From: Solea solea
Lineage: Eukaryota; Chordata; Actinopteri; Pleuronectiformes; Soleidae
Direction of reading: 5' to 3'
NCBI RefSeq assembly: GCF_958295425.1
Contig: NC_081146.1
Location: 17,865,458 to 17,929,457 of the forward strand
DNA: 64,000 nucleotides
Under the pieces are notes generated by a model that was not told the DNA's origin, searched no databases, and saw only the letters and a list, made by a program, of their open reading frames with translations. Both the position numbers and the translations under genes were made by a program. Position 1 is the first letter of the stretch. Each line of letters opens with the position of its first letter. Of the stretch, positions 47,629 to 60,400 are shown piece after piece.

Positions 47629-50600
47629 GAAGACTGATGGAGACCGAGTGAGAGCGCAGGGAAGGAGGATGAGGAGAGGAGGAGAGGATGAAGACCGGCC
47701 GATATCCGCCCTCAAAGTGACGCGGTGGTGTTTTGCTCCCCAGCTTTTCTACTCGTGGTGAAGGCAAGGTAGCTCCCACCCCCCACCCCATCCCACCCCC
47801 CACACACCCCACCAACACACTTCAGCCTCTCTAACTCCAGGAGGCGGGGGCTGCACAGAGGTGATGCTGTGCTATGTTAGGTGTAGTTGGTTCGTTGAGT
47901 GTGAGAGAGTTGTGCTCTCCCAGCAGCTGTGAGGAGAGGGGAGAACGGGCCGCCCGGTCACATGGAGACTTTCCCTCACCCCCGCCGCATAATGAATTGC
48001 TCCAAAACGGTCAAGAGACACAAAGGGCCAGGCGACCTTCCCATCCCCAAAATCCAATTTGTCAAGGGCAGAGAAAAGAGGGTGCAGAATCAAAGGTCCA
48101 GAGCGACCATTAATCCTCAGCATGTGGCTTTGTCCTCCAGACAGTTCCGATATTTTCACTGACAAATCCACTGTATAATTTGTCCATAAATCCTCGCCCT
48201 TTCCCTTTCTCCCCTTTTAAGGCAGGGCTTGGAAATGAGTGGCTACTTTAAATCTACTTGGCTGGCATTCTTTGGGTTTTATATACTTCAAAGCGTCTTT
48301 ATTCTCCCTCCTCTTTTTGTGTCCTTAGGTTAACAAAAGGCCCAGGAAAGTTTAGAGGACTTGTTAACTCCTATTGACTCTCGGCGTGTGCCGGGTTGCG
48401 ATCAGGCAGGTACTGAAAAGGCAGAACCACCAGTAAGAAGAAGAAGAAAAAAACAACTAAATATAACCAGCACCATCTTCCCAACGCACGCGCACACACA
48501 CGCACTTTATTGTCTTTTTGACGCAACGCCGTTTGTTTGAAAAAGGAGAAAAGAAAAATAACGATTAGATAAACCAGTTATGATATTTCTTGTGTGATTC
48601 CCGTTGGTGAATTAAGTTATTTTATTTTTTATCTATTAAAGTGGGGAAAGTATTTTAGAGTCTTCTTGAAAGATGTTCCCTAATTGCCACACAATATATA
48701 TAGACTATTAAAATAGACATTTATTATTATTTTTGGATTAATTACAGTATATTATATATTCTTCTCCCATTTTTTTTCCCACATGTACACATATACATTT
48801 GCATTTTCTGATTGTCATTGATTGATTGATTGATTGATTGGTTTCACAAACAGATGCATCAATTGTAGTAAATACTGAGATATAATGTGTAACATAATGT
48901 GGAAAATAAAAACACACAAATTCAATATTTGAACAAAATGTTAAATGAGTAACTCCATTCAGGTGACCACAAATTTATGGTCTGTAATATACACACAAAA
49001 TAACCCAGAAGCCTTGATTGATTGATTGGTTAATTGATTAATTAATTCAGTCATTGATTGATTGATTGACACAAAGCATTGCATCATTGTATATGATTGG
49101 ATGCAGAGGCAGCATGTGGCTCAGTGCAGCAGGTTGTTAAAAGTTGACGGAGGACGCTTTTGATTCTTTGACTCGGAGTCGGGAAGAAAAACACGAGCCT
49201 GTGGGCGATCAATTCAGACCATGAACATGTTTGACCTGTGACCTGTCTGCTGCTTCTGCTGTTGCTGCTGGATGAATCACACGTCCACACATAGAGACGT
49301 GGACTGAGCGCCATTTACCTGCGCGCCGATTTGAGTCATTTTTCATTTCTTAAGAATGCATCAAATGAGCCGCAGAATAAATTAGGGCAACATAAAACAC
49401 AACCTACAGCTGCGTTACGTTCTCAATCTCTGTTGTCCCGCTCACTCTCCTGCGCACTCAGTTAAAGAGAAGGAGCGACACGCGAACAATCTCATCAATG
49501 GGCGCAATGTTTGCACCCGGCTGTGCGGAGAGGTTATTTATTAACGCCTCGGCATTTGCGGCTGGTTCCCATCCACCCATGTGCTGCTTTTAAGAAAACC
49601 AGCACTTCTTCACAGTGAAATTAATTATTCTACGGGGTAGAAGGAGAAGACGTTTTCTTTCTGTTTGCGTAGAAGTCGCTGGGTGTGAGCCCCCTTCATC
49701 CTCCTCCTCCTCCTCCTGCTTCAGTGTGAAGGCCCGGAGAGCAGTGAAAAGGCTCGGTGTCAGGGTGAAAGCAGCGTTGGAAGCAAATGGGATGGAAAAT
49801 TAAATGAAATTAAATGGCTTGACCGGCGCTATTGTCCCTCCTCCCTCTTAAAAGAATAAGACACATTAATTACATGGTCGGATCTTTACTCTGGGACAAT
49901 ATTGCGGAGTCAATCAACACGAATTCTGCAAGTGCGCTTCTCTCAAATGAACCCTTTAATGAACCTAAATAACGAGCTGAGAAGAATCGGAGTTTTTTGA
50001 GGGAGACATTTTTATGGGGCGGCTCTGCCTGGCTTTTGCCATGCAGCCCTTTTCTTTTCTTCAACTTTTCTCCCTCACTCTCTCTCCCTTTCTGTGTGTT
50101 TCATCTATCTAAATGGTGGGGTTCTGATTTAACTGGTTGGCCATTAATGAGCCATGAATATAGAGGAACAACCTGTCTGCAAAGCAGCGCAGTAAATACA
50201 GAGAGCAATGCCCCACCAGGATCACCATTCATGCACCATGACTATACCGCAGGGTGCCAAGGGTTCACCACCACCTCTCCTGGACTGGTTTCAATGGCCC
50301 GCCATTTAAGAGCTCAGAAGAAAACACATTTTTTATGTCGACCCATAAACTTTGTTTGGCTCCATTCAATAGGAGCCGCAATCATTGTCCCACTTAGCAA
50401 TGTGGCCTATTTCTCACAGATTCCCACGTCTTAGAAAATGACCACGTGTTTGTTTAAATGCATTTATTTGTTCATGTAATCCCACACATTTACAGTCATT
50501 TGAATTGAAACAGAAGATCAGTTAAATCCTCGTGATTTCCAAAAAAAAATGAAATCATGATTCCTCTGAGGATGAGTTAAATCCTCATGATTCCCAACAA

Positions 50601-51984
50601 GAATATCATGAATATCAAGAATCATCTCTGAGATATGAGTCAGAAAAAAATCCAGCTAATCTCTGTTTCCACATGACCTTTATTTTTTTTTTCTTTATTT
50701 GAAAACGATTCCACTTTTTCTCGACGGTGGTAAACTCCTTGATAAACCTGAGGGAAAAATGCAAGCTGCTGTGCAGAGGGCAGACCAGCTGCCTTTATGC
50801 GGGTGGGACATTTGCGACGCGTTTGAATAGTAATTGTGCTTGTATGGGACTCCCACCAGATGACATGATTGGGATTTTAACCCAGACTAATATTCAAAAT
50901 CGCATTAGAAAGGATCCGAATAAACGGCACCTGATTCAACGCTGTTCATGCGTGAGCTCATTCCAAATGGCTCTCCTCTCCGCCTCCTCTGAAGGGGGCT
51001 GCACCATTTCAAAGTATTCAAAGTGTCTGAAAGTTTTTTTTTTCGCCAGCCCACATTTCCCTGACTTAAACTCACTTTGTCTCGCATGAGGAGACGCGAA
51101 TAAAAGCGTGCGAGGTTGCGGGAATTGATATGTTTCGGTGTACCTTATAAATTCATACCTTTTCTCACTCGAGCGCCTCAGAAAGAAAGTGTCACTCAGG
51201 CCGATTCTCTCTGCTGTCCGGCGCATTTAGCAGGAGATCTATTTGAGGAGTTCATTCCTAGGCAAATGTATGCAAGCAGGGCCGCGCATGAATGGAGCAG
51301 CGTGTCAGCCGACCCTAATTGGGATTTAGCCACCCAAAGCATATGCACAAAGTAACAGAAACTGGCAGGTTTCAAAGGGAAACTCCCCAACTTTTGCCCT
51401 TCTTGGTGAATATGGGGAGCAGTTTCCCCTTCGCCATTTTCTCCCAGGATGAAGGTTCGTGACCCATTTGGCTGAGCGGTGTGTTTCTGCGAACTGAAAG
51501 TGTGAGCAAAACAACTTCAGTGGCAAAGAGCATGTTTAAAGACGTGTTGGACTGTAACCCTGACAGCACCGCATGTTTGAAAGGGGTCAAAACTGTCATC
51601 TTTTAACCTCTATTAAGTGGGTTTTTTAAAAAAGTAGAAATCTATCATTTGTAGTTTAAGCCAACCACCTGTTATAAATAATAATACATAGTAATCATTA
51701 TTATTATTTTATAATGATAAGATGTTGATGTGGGAAATTGGAATTGGAAAAGTGGAATTTGAGAGACAGCATTTCGCCACAGTTGTGTCTGAGAGTGTAG
51801 TATTTCTGAACGAAAATGTAGCGACTGTACTTTTTATTTATTAATTTATGTATTTGTGATAATAATAATAATAATAAATGTATTTATTTATATACAAGCT
51901 GTAGCCTGTAATAGTCTTTACCGGTGCGTAAAATCGCCGTGGCTTTCCTCTTCTAAGGACGAGCACCATGGAGAGCTCCGCATT

Positions 51985-52036
<52 letters not shown>

Positions 52037-53203
52037 AACCTCTCTTGTCTGTGTGTAATTATTTGAAATAGAGTCCCTTCTTTCATATACAGAAGAGAGC
52101 ATGCGTTCATGTGCTTGAGCTTGAACGTAAACGAAGGCTATGAGATGATTTGTCGTCTATGAAGCTGCGGTGTGTATGCGCTTGTTTCGGGTTGAGAGCA
52201 CATTATTAATTTGCTGTAACAAAATGTGATCTAATGATACGTGCGTCTCGCGCGGCTCCTCATTATGTCCCCGACTGACAGTTTTTCGGGTTCAGACTAA
52301 TTGTGTCCAGCGTGCTCGGGTGGGGGGTGAGCTTTTGGAAGTGATGTCCGAGAGAAATATTGATTATCTTTATCACGAATCATTCGTAAATTTAGGATTA
52401 TATATGAATGCAGTGCTGTGGATTTTAGGTGGTGGTGCAAAAATGTTTTCTCCTTTTTCCTCTTAATATACATTATTGAATTCCACGTTTGAATAAATAA
52501 TAATATAAAAAATATATATAAGCAGCACCTATTCCTGTACTTACTGGAAATTGGAAAAGAAAACTTTAGTTATGGTGCATTTCTCATTTGGTAAAGGCTA
52601 TAGCTGTTTTAATGTTCACTGCGGAATCTGTTGTTGTAACTAACATTAATGTACAAAATTGTACAAAATATAGGGCCCTTTCAATGTGGAGTTTATGGTT
52701 TTTGTTCTTTACTTGATTTAGTTAGCTATGTATGTTTCATTGTCATACATAATAATGACACACTTATGTTATTGTTGCCATATTAAATACTACTTGTCTT
52801 CCAGTCTTTTGTTGCCGGATTTGTGTGCAAGTTTCGGGGTTTCAAGTCACTCACAATCAGCAGCTGGAGGAAAAGGTGTGGAAGAGGATGGAATGAGGAC
52901 AGAAAACAGCAGTGCACTCAGTCCACATCAGAGCAAAATTTGAATAATGGATTCACAATAGCCCTCTAGAAAGTGTCAACGCAACTGTCTTGACCCTCAG
53001 GTGTCTCCTCTGTGTATTCTGCTTTTCCTCCTCTACTTCCTCTTGTTTAACTCTTCTTACTTCCAAGCCAAAGCTTTGAACATTATCATACTTTTTTTTT
53101 CAGACATACCTGGATTTCATGGATCTAGTATTTGGTGTCCTTAAATAAACACTTAAATAAGACATCAAGTAAAAGAGAGACAAGGGAAATGAATGCTGAT
53201 AGC
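47629..53203. other. Region upstream of prdm13: promoter and candidate enhancers
   Basis: No coding exon was recognised. The proximal part (to about 48.1 kb) is CpG-containing and C-rich, as expected for the prdm13 promoter, and has no clear TATA box. Non-repetitive blocks lie at about 49490-50430 and 50870-51600. A (TTGA)n tract is at 48817-48840 and a (CA)n microsatellite at 51986-52034. Confidence 0.5.
51986..52034. repeat. (CA)n microsatellite
   Basis: An uninterrupted run of about 24 CA dinucleotides upstream of prdm13. Confidence 0.97.
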
Positions 53204-53209
53204 TTTATT
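53204..53209 (-). promoter_or_regulatory. Polyadenylation signal of the intermediate-filament gene
   Basis: On the - strand the text is GCAAATAAAGCTATC, a canonical AATAAA 225 bases after the stop codon of the filament gene. The 3' UTR would end near 53185. Confidence 0.65.
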
Positions 53210-53433
53210 TGCAGTGAGAAAACAGGGCATGGCACACAAACGTGTAGACACCATGAGCAGTATAGGCATATTGAGATGCAAGGTTTAACTCTGTAGTAAA
53301 GGGTTATTCATGGTCTTCTTGTCCAGACCAAAGGTTGAAGGTCAGTGCCCAGACAAGGCGTTTGGTCAGTGCAAAGCTCAGAGGGGCGTGGAGGTTTTAG
53401 ACTGAGAGGAGGTCACTTGGGAATTTGTGCTGT

Positions 53434-56299
53434 TCACTCTTCTTCAGAGTCATCGGCTGCACCACTAATGGTGTAGTTTTGTTCCTGGTGGTCCGTCTCC
53501 ACCACATCACCCTCCTTTTTGACGGTTCTGTCAGGAAGGAAAGAACAAACAGAGGGCTGACTGCTGGTCCTAACTCTTAAGTTAAGCTGTCATAAAACAA
53601 AGTATGTTTTGCTTCTGACTGAGAGATTTGTCTGATTACATTACATCGTATGCTAGAATAGAAAGAAGCTTTGTTTGAGAGAAGTGGAAATGATACCTGG
53701 AGGTACCTTTACCTAATCAGCACCGTTCGTCTCTCCGTCAGCTCCACAGCCTGATCGCCGTAGGCCTCCAGGTTGCCGTCATATATGTCTGATCCGTATC
53801 TCATCCCGGCATTACTAGTGTCACCCACTCCTCCAGCAATTTTCCCCTTCCCACCAAGTCCGGATAATGCAACATCCCCACCAACACCCTCAGTTCCTCC
53901 ACCACCTAAGATGCCACTGCCCACTCCATGGTCTTTGCCTCCAGTAGTTCCTCCACTGAGCCCCATGTCGCCTCCAGCACCGAAGGATCCCCCAACACCT
54001 GTTCCCATTCCCCCGGCACCAAAACCTGCACCTCCAGGTCCAGTACCCTGCCCTCCAACACCAGAACCAGCGCTACCAGCACTTCCAGCCCCCAGTCCAC
54101 CAGTGCCAACACCACTAATTCCTCCGGCACCAAAACCTGCACCTCCAAGTCCAGCACCCTGCCCTCCAACACCAGAACCAGCGCTACCAGCACCCAGTCC
54201 ACCAGTGCCAACACTACTAATTCCCCCGGCACCAAAACCTGCACCTCCAGGTCCAGTACCCTGCCCTCCAACACCAGAACCAGCACTACCAGCGCTACCA
54301 GCACCTAGTCCACCAGTGCCAACACCACTAAATCCTCCGGGACCCAAACCCACAGCTCCAAGTCCAGCACCCTGCCCTCCAATAATTCCTCCAGCACCCA
54401 CTCCACTACCACCAACCATACCCACACCACCAACACTGGCTCCTATTTCTCCACCTACACCCCCTGTTCCCAATCCATGACTACCAATTACGTCCTTTCC
54501 AACTGACCTACCAGCAGGTCCTCCAGCACCCATTCTTCCACCCACACCCCCAGCAGAACTGCCTGAAATCATGCCCCCACCCATTCCTCCACTCCCCATG
54601 CCTCCAGCTCCAGTACCACTGCCACCTATCAGTCCACCACCCATTCCTCCTGCTCCTCCCTGGCTCCCTCCTCCAAAGCTCATCCCTCCACCAATGGCGC
54701 TCATGGAACAGGTGGTAAGAGACAGGGTTTGCATCATTCCAGACAGTCGCAGGTCTTCTCCCTCGATCAATTTTCTGCAAAGAAAATACAAATAATGACA
54801 AATTTTCTTGTATTCATTCATATGGCAATGTGTCCCTTTTAAGGAGTGCTGTTACTTTACCTGTATGTTGTGATCTCAATCTCCAGAGCCATCTTAATAT
54901 TCAGGAGGTCTTGGTACTCACGCAGGTGTAGAGCAATTTTCTCTTTTGTGGATTTTAGCTCAAGCTGCAGGGCTTCAATCCGCGCCTATGAGGTTAACAA
55001 ACCCAGGACATTGCCACAAGAGTGAGCTGTTGTTGTGAATCAATGTTTATATGCATCACAGTCAGGGTATTTGTGTTCAAATCTGACTCTGGTGTGAGTC
55101 TGCACTCACCTGCAGGGCTTCCAGTTCCTTTTTGTACTTCTCTTGCATTTCACGGATTTTTGCCTCAAGTGCCTCATTCTTGGTTCTCAAGGCATCCAAG
55201 TCACTTTCTTTGTTTTGAATCTGGAGATATTTTTAGCATGATTTAACATAATAGTCATTTCAATTTTGATTCTTAATCAAACTTAATTAATCATTTCACT
55301 TTTTTGACACTCACATCCTTCTTGGCACCTGTTATTCCTTCCCTGAAGCTTCGAAGCCTGTCCACATGCCCAGATGTTTTCTTGGTCATATCTTCAAACT
55401 TGTTCTTATACCACGAGTCCATTTCCTAAAAATGAAGGATCACTTTGCATATATTGATTTGGAAAACAGACGCCTTTCGCTGCATATTTCACTGAGTGCT
55501 GAAGTGTGATTATACCTGGAGATTTTTGGCTGCAATATCGTCGTACTGGTTTTGGATTTGTTTCATTGCAGTTGCCAGGTCAGGCAGAGTGTAAGTACTC
55601 TCAACCATGGCATGAGCCGCATAGATCTGTTTCATGAGCTCATCGATTTCCTGGAAAATGGGAAATCTTCAGTTTTTATCAAAATGAGAGCCAAAACAAA
55701 CAGGTAGTTGTTATGCCAAGATGTTATCCACCTGTTGATGCACCCGTTTCAGGAATTCAATTTCAACTTCCAGTTGCTCCAGCTTCTTCTCCAAAGCAAT
55801 GCGTGAGGAGGTGGCGTGGTCAACATCCTGAAGAAATTACAGTTTTATTATCAACTGTGTTCATGACAAAAAACAACAACAATATGGTGAAGACTTGATT
55901 ATTTCCCAATTTTATGAAACCTACTGGACGGAAGCTTTCAATTTCTAGCTCAGCTTTCTTCCTCAGCTCCACTGCCTCCTCATACTTGATTTTCATTGCC
56001 TCGAGTTGACCAGCTGCAGACTCCTTAGCTGCCAAGGAAATGTCCTGAAAACCATAAAGCCATAATTAACCTGCTTACCTATGTGTGTCATGAGTCACCT
56101 CCCCGTTTGCCTGCCAGAAAGAAGCAGGCAAATATTTCTGGCAGAAAACACCAAGGTTCCTTACCTTGGTGTTTTCAAAACTTGAAAACAAGGCAAAGTA
56201 TCATTGGTTGGATGGATCTCATGCAGGTGAGTAAGGTGTAAACCTTGCTGTAAACCAAGAATTCACTCTTTCTGCTCTATTATGCATTAGAAATATATA

Positions 56300-56367
<68 letters not shown>

Positions 56368-57293
56368 ATGAAAGAAATAAATAAAGAAAGAAGAAGCAGA
56401 ACAGAAGCAGTTTGCAGCTTGTCTCACCCGCTGAATTCTCATTTGCTCAGCAATCCTTTGCAGCTCCCTCAGCTGTTCTTCATACAGAAGGCGCAGACCT
56501 GATGGCCTTTGAAAGCGGTTCTGGTAGGCCTCAATCTCGGCCTCCAGCAGCTTGTTTTGTTGCTCCAGTGATCGAACCTGCAAACATGTGAAAGTCTCAG
56601 CTGTGGTATTTTAAGTGCTTCCAAACTAGAGACTACAATATTTTTCCTGTCTCTGTGTTCACCGAGGTGAGAATAATACGACCCCATTTTTCAGTATAAA
56701 GGTAGTTTCAACCAACCATGACTAAAATATCTGATGCAAAGCATGTAGTGTAGTTTGAATGCCCTTACCTTTTCTATGTATACAGCCAGTCTGTCATTGA
56801 GGACGATCATCTCCTTTCTTTCAATTGTGCGGGTGTTGAGGAACTCATGGTTCTCAGCTGAAGCCACATCCAGGTCTATGGCAGTCTCCCCACCAGGGCC
56901 TACACACACCAAGGCTCCAGCTCCCACACTATATAAATATAAATAATACAAATGAACCACATGAACGCCACAACAACAGAAAGGGGAAATACCAGAGGAA
57001 CAAAGTAATCAACCTGATTTCTCAAAAACACTATCCACACATGAACATGACTGTTCTGACCCAGCTTACCCTCCTCCAACCATGCGAGACCTGCGTGCAG
57101 CCGAGACGGTCCTTCTCCCCGCTGACTCATAACGGAGGCCTCCAGCTCCAGGTCGGCAGGAGTAGCCACTGGAGGCACGGCGGGTCTCTCTCCTGGTGGG
57201 GGATGGACTGGACACCCTGACCTGCTGTGAAAAAGTGCTGCTGTCCTCAAAGTGACGGCGGTATGACGAGATCCTCTCCGGGCTGCAGCTCAT
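53434..57293 (-). CDS. Intermediate-filament protein, type III / thread-keratin-like, with large glycine-rich tail (11 coding exons)
   Basis: Coding exons on the - strand: 57293-57070, 56928-56769, 56577-56428, 56044-55925, 55827-55732, 55650-55516, 55425-55315, 55220-55110, 54985-54861, 54774-53713 and 53527-53434. All junctions are GT-AG and in frame, total 2388 bp and 795 residues. Residues 1 to about 108 are an Arg/Ser-rich head. The coiled-coil rod begins with [20 protein letters not shown] (near 117-136) and ends with [10 protein letters not shown] (409-418), both hallmark filament motifs. A roughly 300-residue Gly/Ala/Ser tail follows, with 33-38-residue repeats built on [17 protein letters not shown]. 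The C-terminus has [14 protein letters not shown], like the TVLIKTVE motif of vimentin and desmin tails. It should assemble into cytoplasmic filaments. The Gly-rich tail plus type III end resembles the fish relatives of hagfish thread keratins; an aberrant type III protein is the alternative. Confidence 0.85.
54003..54420 (-). repeat. Coding tandem repeats in the glycine-rich filament tail
   Basis: Four tandem copies of a 33-38-codon unit, beginning near 54420, 54332, 54231 and 54122 in coding direction, each centred on [14 protein letters not shown] or a close variant. They are very similar at DNA level, which implies recent expansion or gene conversion. Every unit length is a multiple of three, so the frame is kept. 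Confidence 0.8.
56144..56176. repeat. Perfect 14-bp intronic hairpin
   Basis: The arms gaaaacaccaaggt (56144-56157) and accttggtgttttc (56163-56176) are exact reverse complements around a 5-base loop, in the third intron of the filament gene. A second hairpin, tttgcctgc / gcaggcaaa, lies immediately to the left at 56106-56132. Confidence 0.85.
56305..56362. repeat. (TA)n microsatellite in the filament gene intron
   Basis: About 29 TA units in the third intron, some 65 bases from the third exon's donor site. Confidence 0.97.
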
Positions 57294-57409
57294 TGTGGCA
57301 GCAGGGACTGTTGCTTTATCTGATTCTCTGAGGGGAAATGAAAGAAATACTCAACCAGAGAACTCTGACGTCTTTGTTTGCACTCTCTGGTGGCCAGTCC
57401 ACTCTGAGG

Positions 57410-57416
57410 TTTTATA
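57410..57416 (-). promoter_or_regulatory. TATA box of the intermediate-filament gene
   Basis: On the - strand the sequence reads GGAGGTATAAAACCTCAG, a strong TATA box 117 bases upstream of the start codon. Transcription would begin near 57385, giving a 5' UTR of about 90 bases with no intron. A TATA promoter fits a highly expressed, tissue-restricted structural gene. Confidence 0.7.
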
Positions 57417-60400
57417 CCTCCCTTTGTCTGCCATGCCCCTTCTCCATCTGAGACAGCCCAGTTCATGAGCCAACACCTGTGGAATCTTGAACCTTTGTAC
57501 CAAAGCAGAACTGAGCTGCTGCTCAAATATCTGTCAGGAGCCTGTAAGAAGCAGGTCTGGCCTGGGATGGTGACTGATGGCATTAGTGAGGGGTCAAATA
57601 TTACTTTTTGCAATGTACATAGTGCGGTCATGTATCAGTCTCCCTTTTATCACTGCAGCTAGTAATGACTTTTGCCAGGATTATGGTACATCCACCACCT
57701 CAACGTCCACCACAGCAGTGGGTAGCAGACCACTAGGCCAGCAGGCAGGCAAGCAGGGTCTGGTGAAGTCATATCAGCCAGTAGGTGCAGCACTGATGTG
57801 CTCTGATGGGAAGAGGGATATTAATTGAACTCTGAGCAGACGCTGGAGGGTGACTTGATGAGGCTGTGGCTGTGGTTGCGGCTACGGCTGCAAAAACAAG
57901 ATTTTGACATAAATTAATACTTATTGGTCTGGTCTGTTTTCAACATATTGGAATTGGAGTATGCAGGGAGAAAATAAATCGTATTAACCACTTGAGAGCG
58001 GAAATATGCAGGCAGAGGAAGGTGGGTGGGTGCAGTAGTCTGGAGTTTACGGTTGACATGGCACAGTGATATAAGAGGAGAAAACAGTTGTCTTCATTGA
58101 CACCTACAGGGTCACTTGGTCAAGGGTCAGTAAGCACTGTCACTTTACTGTAAACCTCTGCAGTCAGCAACATTGACCCCTCGTAGATTACCACACACTC
58201 ACACAAATTTGCATTTGCAAAATCTCCTTAAGACACGGCAATGACCTCCATTCATCCTAACAGCCTAAACAAATGATCATCCTTGACATTAACCATAACC
58301 AGTTAATGCCTGACCCCAATCTTAACCGAACCACAATTCGAATTTTTAATTCTTCTGAAAATGTCTTTTTCAGAAATTAGTTTCTGCCTTATTAGAACCA
58401 GGTTTTGGTCCCAATTAGGACTACTGTTATTGAAAAGGTCAATATTTATGTGAACAGATATCACACACACGCAATAAACACAACAAAGAACACAGACAAA
58501 CCAAAACACAAGTTCAGTTTTAAAGACCGTGATGTGTTATGCACTGTTATGATCAACTCTGTATTGATGGACTAAGTGAGTGAATGTCTTTTCTTTCCAG
58601 TGACCTCAGATCTTGCAGCAGCATGGGACTTTTGGGAAGAGGTGATATCTGTCACTCGTGAACGACTCACACATAAATAATTATTTTCATGTTTTAAGTA
58701 AATGACTCATTGTCTCTCGACTCAAATACCAGTGCAAGCTTACACAGGTCATGGTATTTAAGTTCCATGTATGCAGTAAGCATATACCTGAAAGTGTATC
58801 AATCTTGTTTTAAGGTAACTAAATCTAACACAATTCATTATGTTTGAATACATTGAAATGTGGCTGATGTAACAGACTGTAAAGAAGATGGCGTGCTGGC
58901 CTCTGCCACACAGATAAGTATGAATATGGAAAATGCTGTTTAATACTAGCAAAGATCAACACTTCTTAGAGTAGTTATTTAATCATCCACATCTGATCTC
59001 TGTGATGCACATGGATCATTTCTAGATGTTGTAACTTAAACCTAAGAGAGAGATTTTTACTTGTGCTCTCTTCAAACTAGAAGTCCGAGGGCAAGAGTGA
59101 AAGAGGAACAAGGTCCAAGCCACGGTCAACATTCTTCTCAGTTGAAACTAACACATTCATTATCATGAATGACGACGAGATCTGTTCGTGTTCTGTAGAG
59201 TGTTGGTGGCAAATTCATGCTGAGAAAGGGTGGGTATTAGATACAGACCTTCAGTACAGTAGATCATCTTAGGGCCAGCAGCTGTCAGCTCAACCAAACT
59301 GTGGATCTGTCTATTTATGTTGGCAGTGATGCAAATGAGTGTCTTCTGTTGTTTTGTCAGACCATATCACATATAATGAAAACATTACTTTTAGTTTTTG
59401 ACTTTAGAGCAACAAACCTTTTAATATTAATGATACATCATCTTGAAAACTGTTCAGGATGTACAAAGGAAGACTAACAGTGTACTTGTCGTTTGCATAG
59501 TTGGTATGGAAACAAAAACCTTAAAATATTCTGTACATTGTATGTTGCAAATGTGTTCAGGGGCTGTTCAGAATCTGAAATCTGTTTCTACACAAACTAA
59601 TTCAACTTAAAGCTCCAGTGTTTAACATTTACTTTCATGTGTGTGTGTTTTTTGAGGCAGAAATTAAATGTACTAGCCGTGTATTATAAAAACAGCTTGG
59701 TTTTCATAGCCTTAGAATAAGCTATAGCTTTATTTATAGGCATGTCTAAAAATACAGTTACAAACTACTATGCAGGACAAAATGAAAGGAAAACAAAAGC
59801 AATTTAAAGGGCAGCAGTAATCAGAAACAAGTCAATAAAATAAAAGCACTGAAACAAAAATCAAAAAGATCAAAATCATGATAAAAACGTTACATTATGA
59901 AGGCATTAAAGGGTTTTAAATGGCGAAATCCACCCAGTCCACTAGTGAAAACGTGTCTTAAAGATTAATAGGATTATTATTATTATTATTATTATTATTA
60001 TAAGAGGATAATTAGCTCATCAAATGGATTTTCTCAGGTAGGTTTTGGGGTGCCCTAACAGCAAAGGACAGTCACCCTTGGACCTTGGCCAAGTTTGAAG
60101 AAAGACAATCATGTCTTTGGCTGAAGACCTCTTAATTAATTCTTAAATGAATCAGAAGCCAGTGAAGTGGCGCTAAAATAGAAGAAATCTGCTCTCATTA
60201 AGTGGTTCCTGTAACAAGTTTTTTGGACAAGCTGTAATTTATGAACACTGTTGGTTTAGGCAAGAGCAGGGACTTACAGTTGTCTCTGGAAGGTTTCCTG
60301 AGCTTGAAAGAGGCAAGATAGTACTCTACTTTAGGCAATGGTTTTGGGTCTTGGGCAGTCCATACTAACAAAAACTGATGAGAGCATGAAATTTGCGTTT

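Noticed and set aside
53773..54480. 235-codon proline-rich open frame on the + strand
   Set aside because: It is the exact antisense shadow of the glycine-rich filament tail; Gly codons read backwards give Pro. No promoter or splice context.
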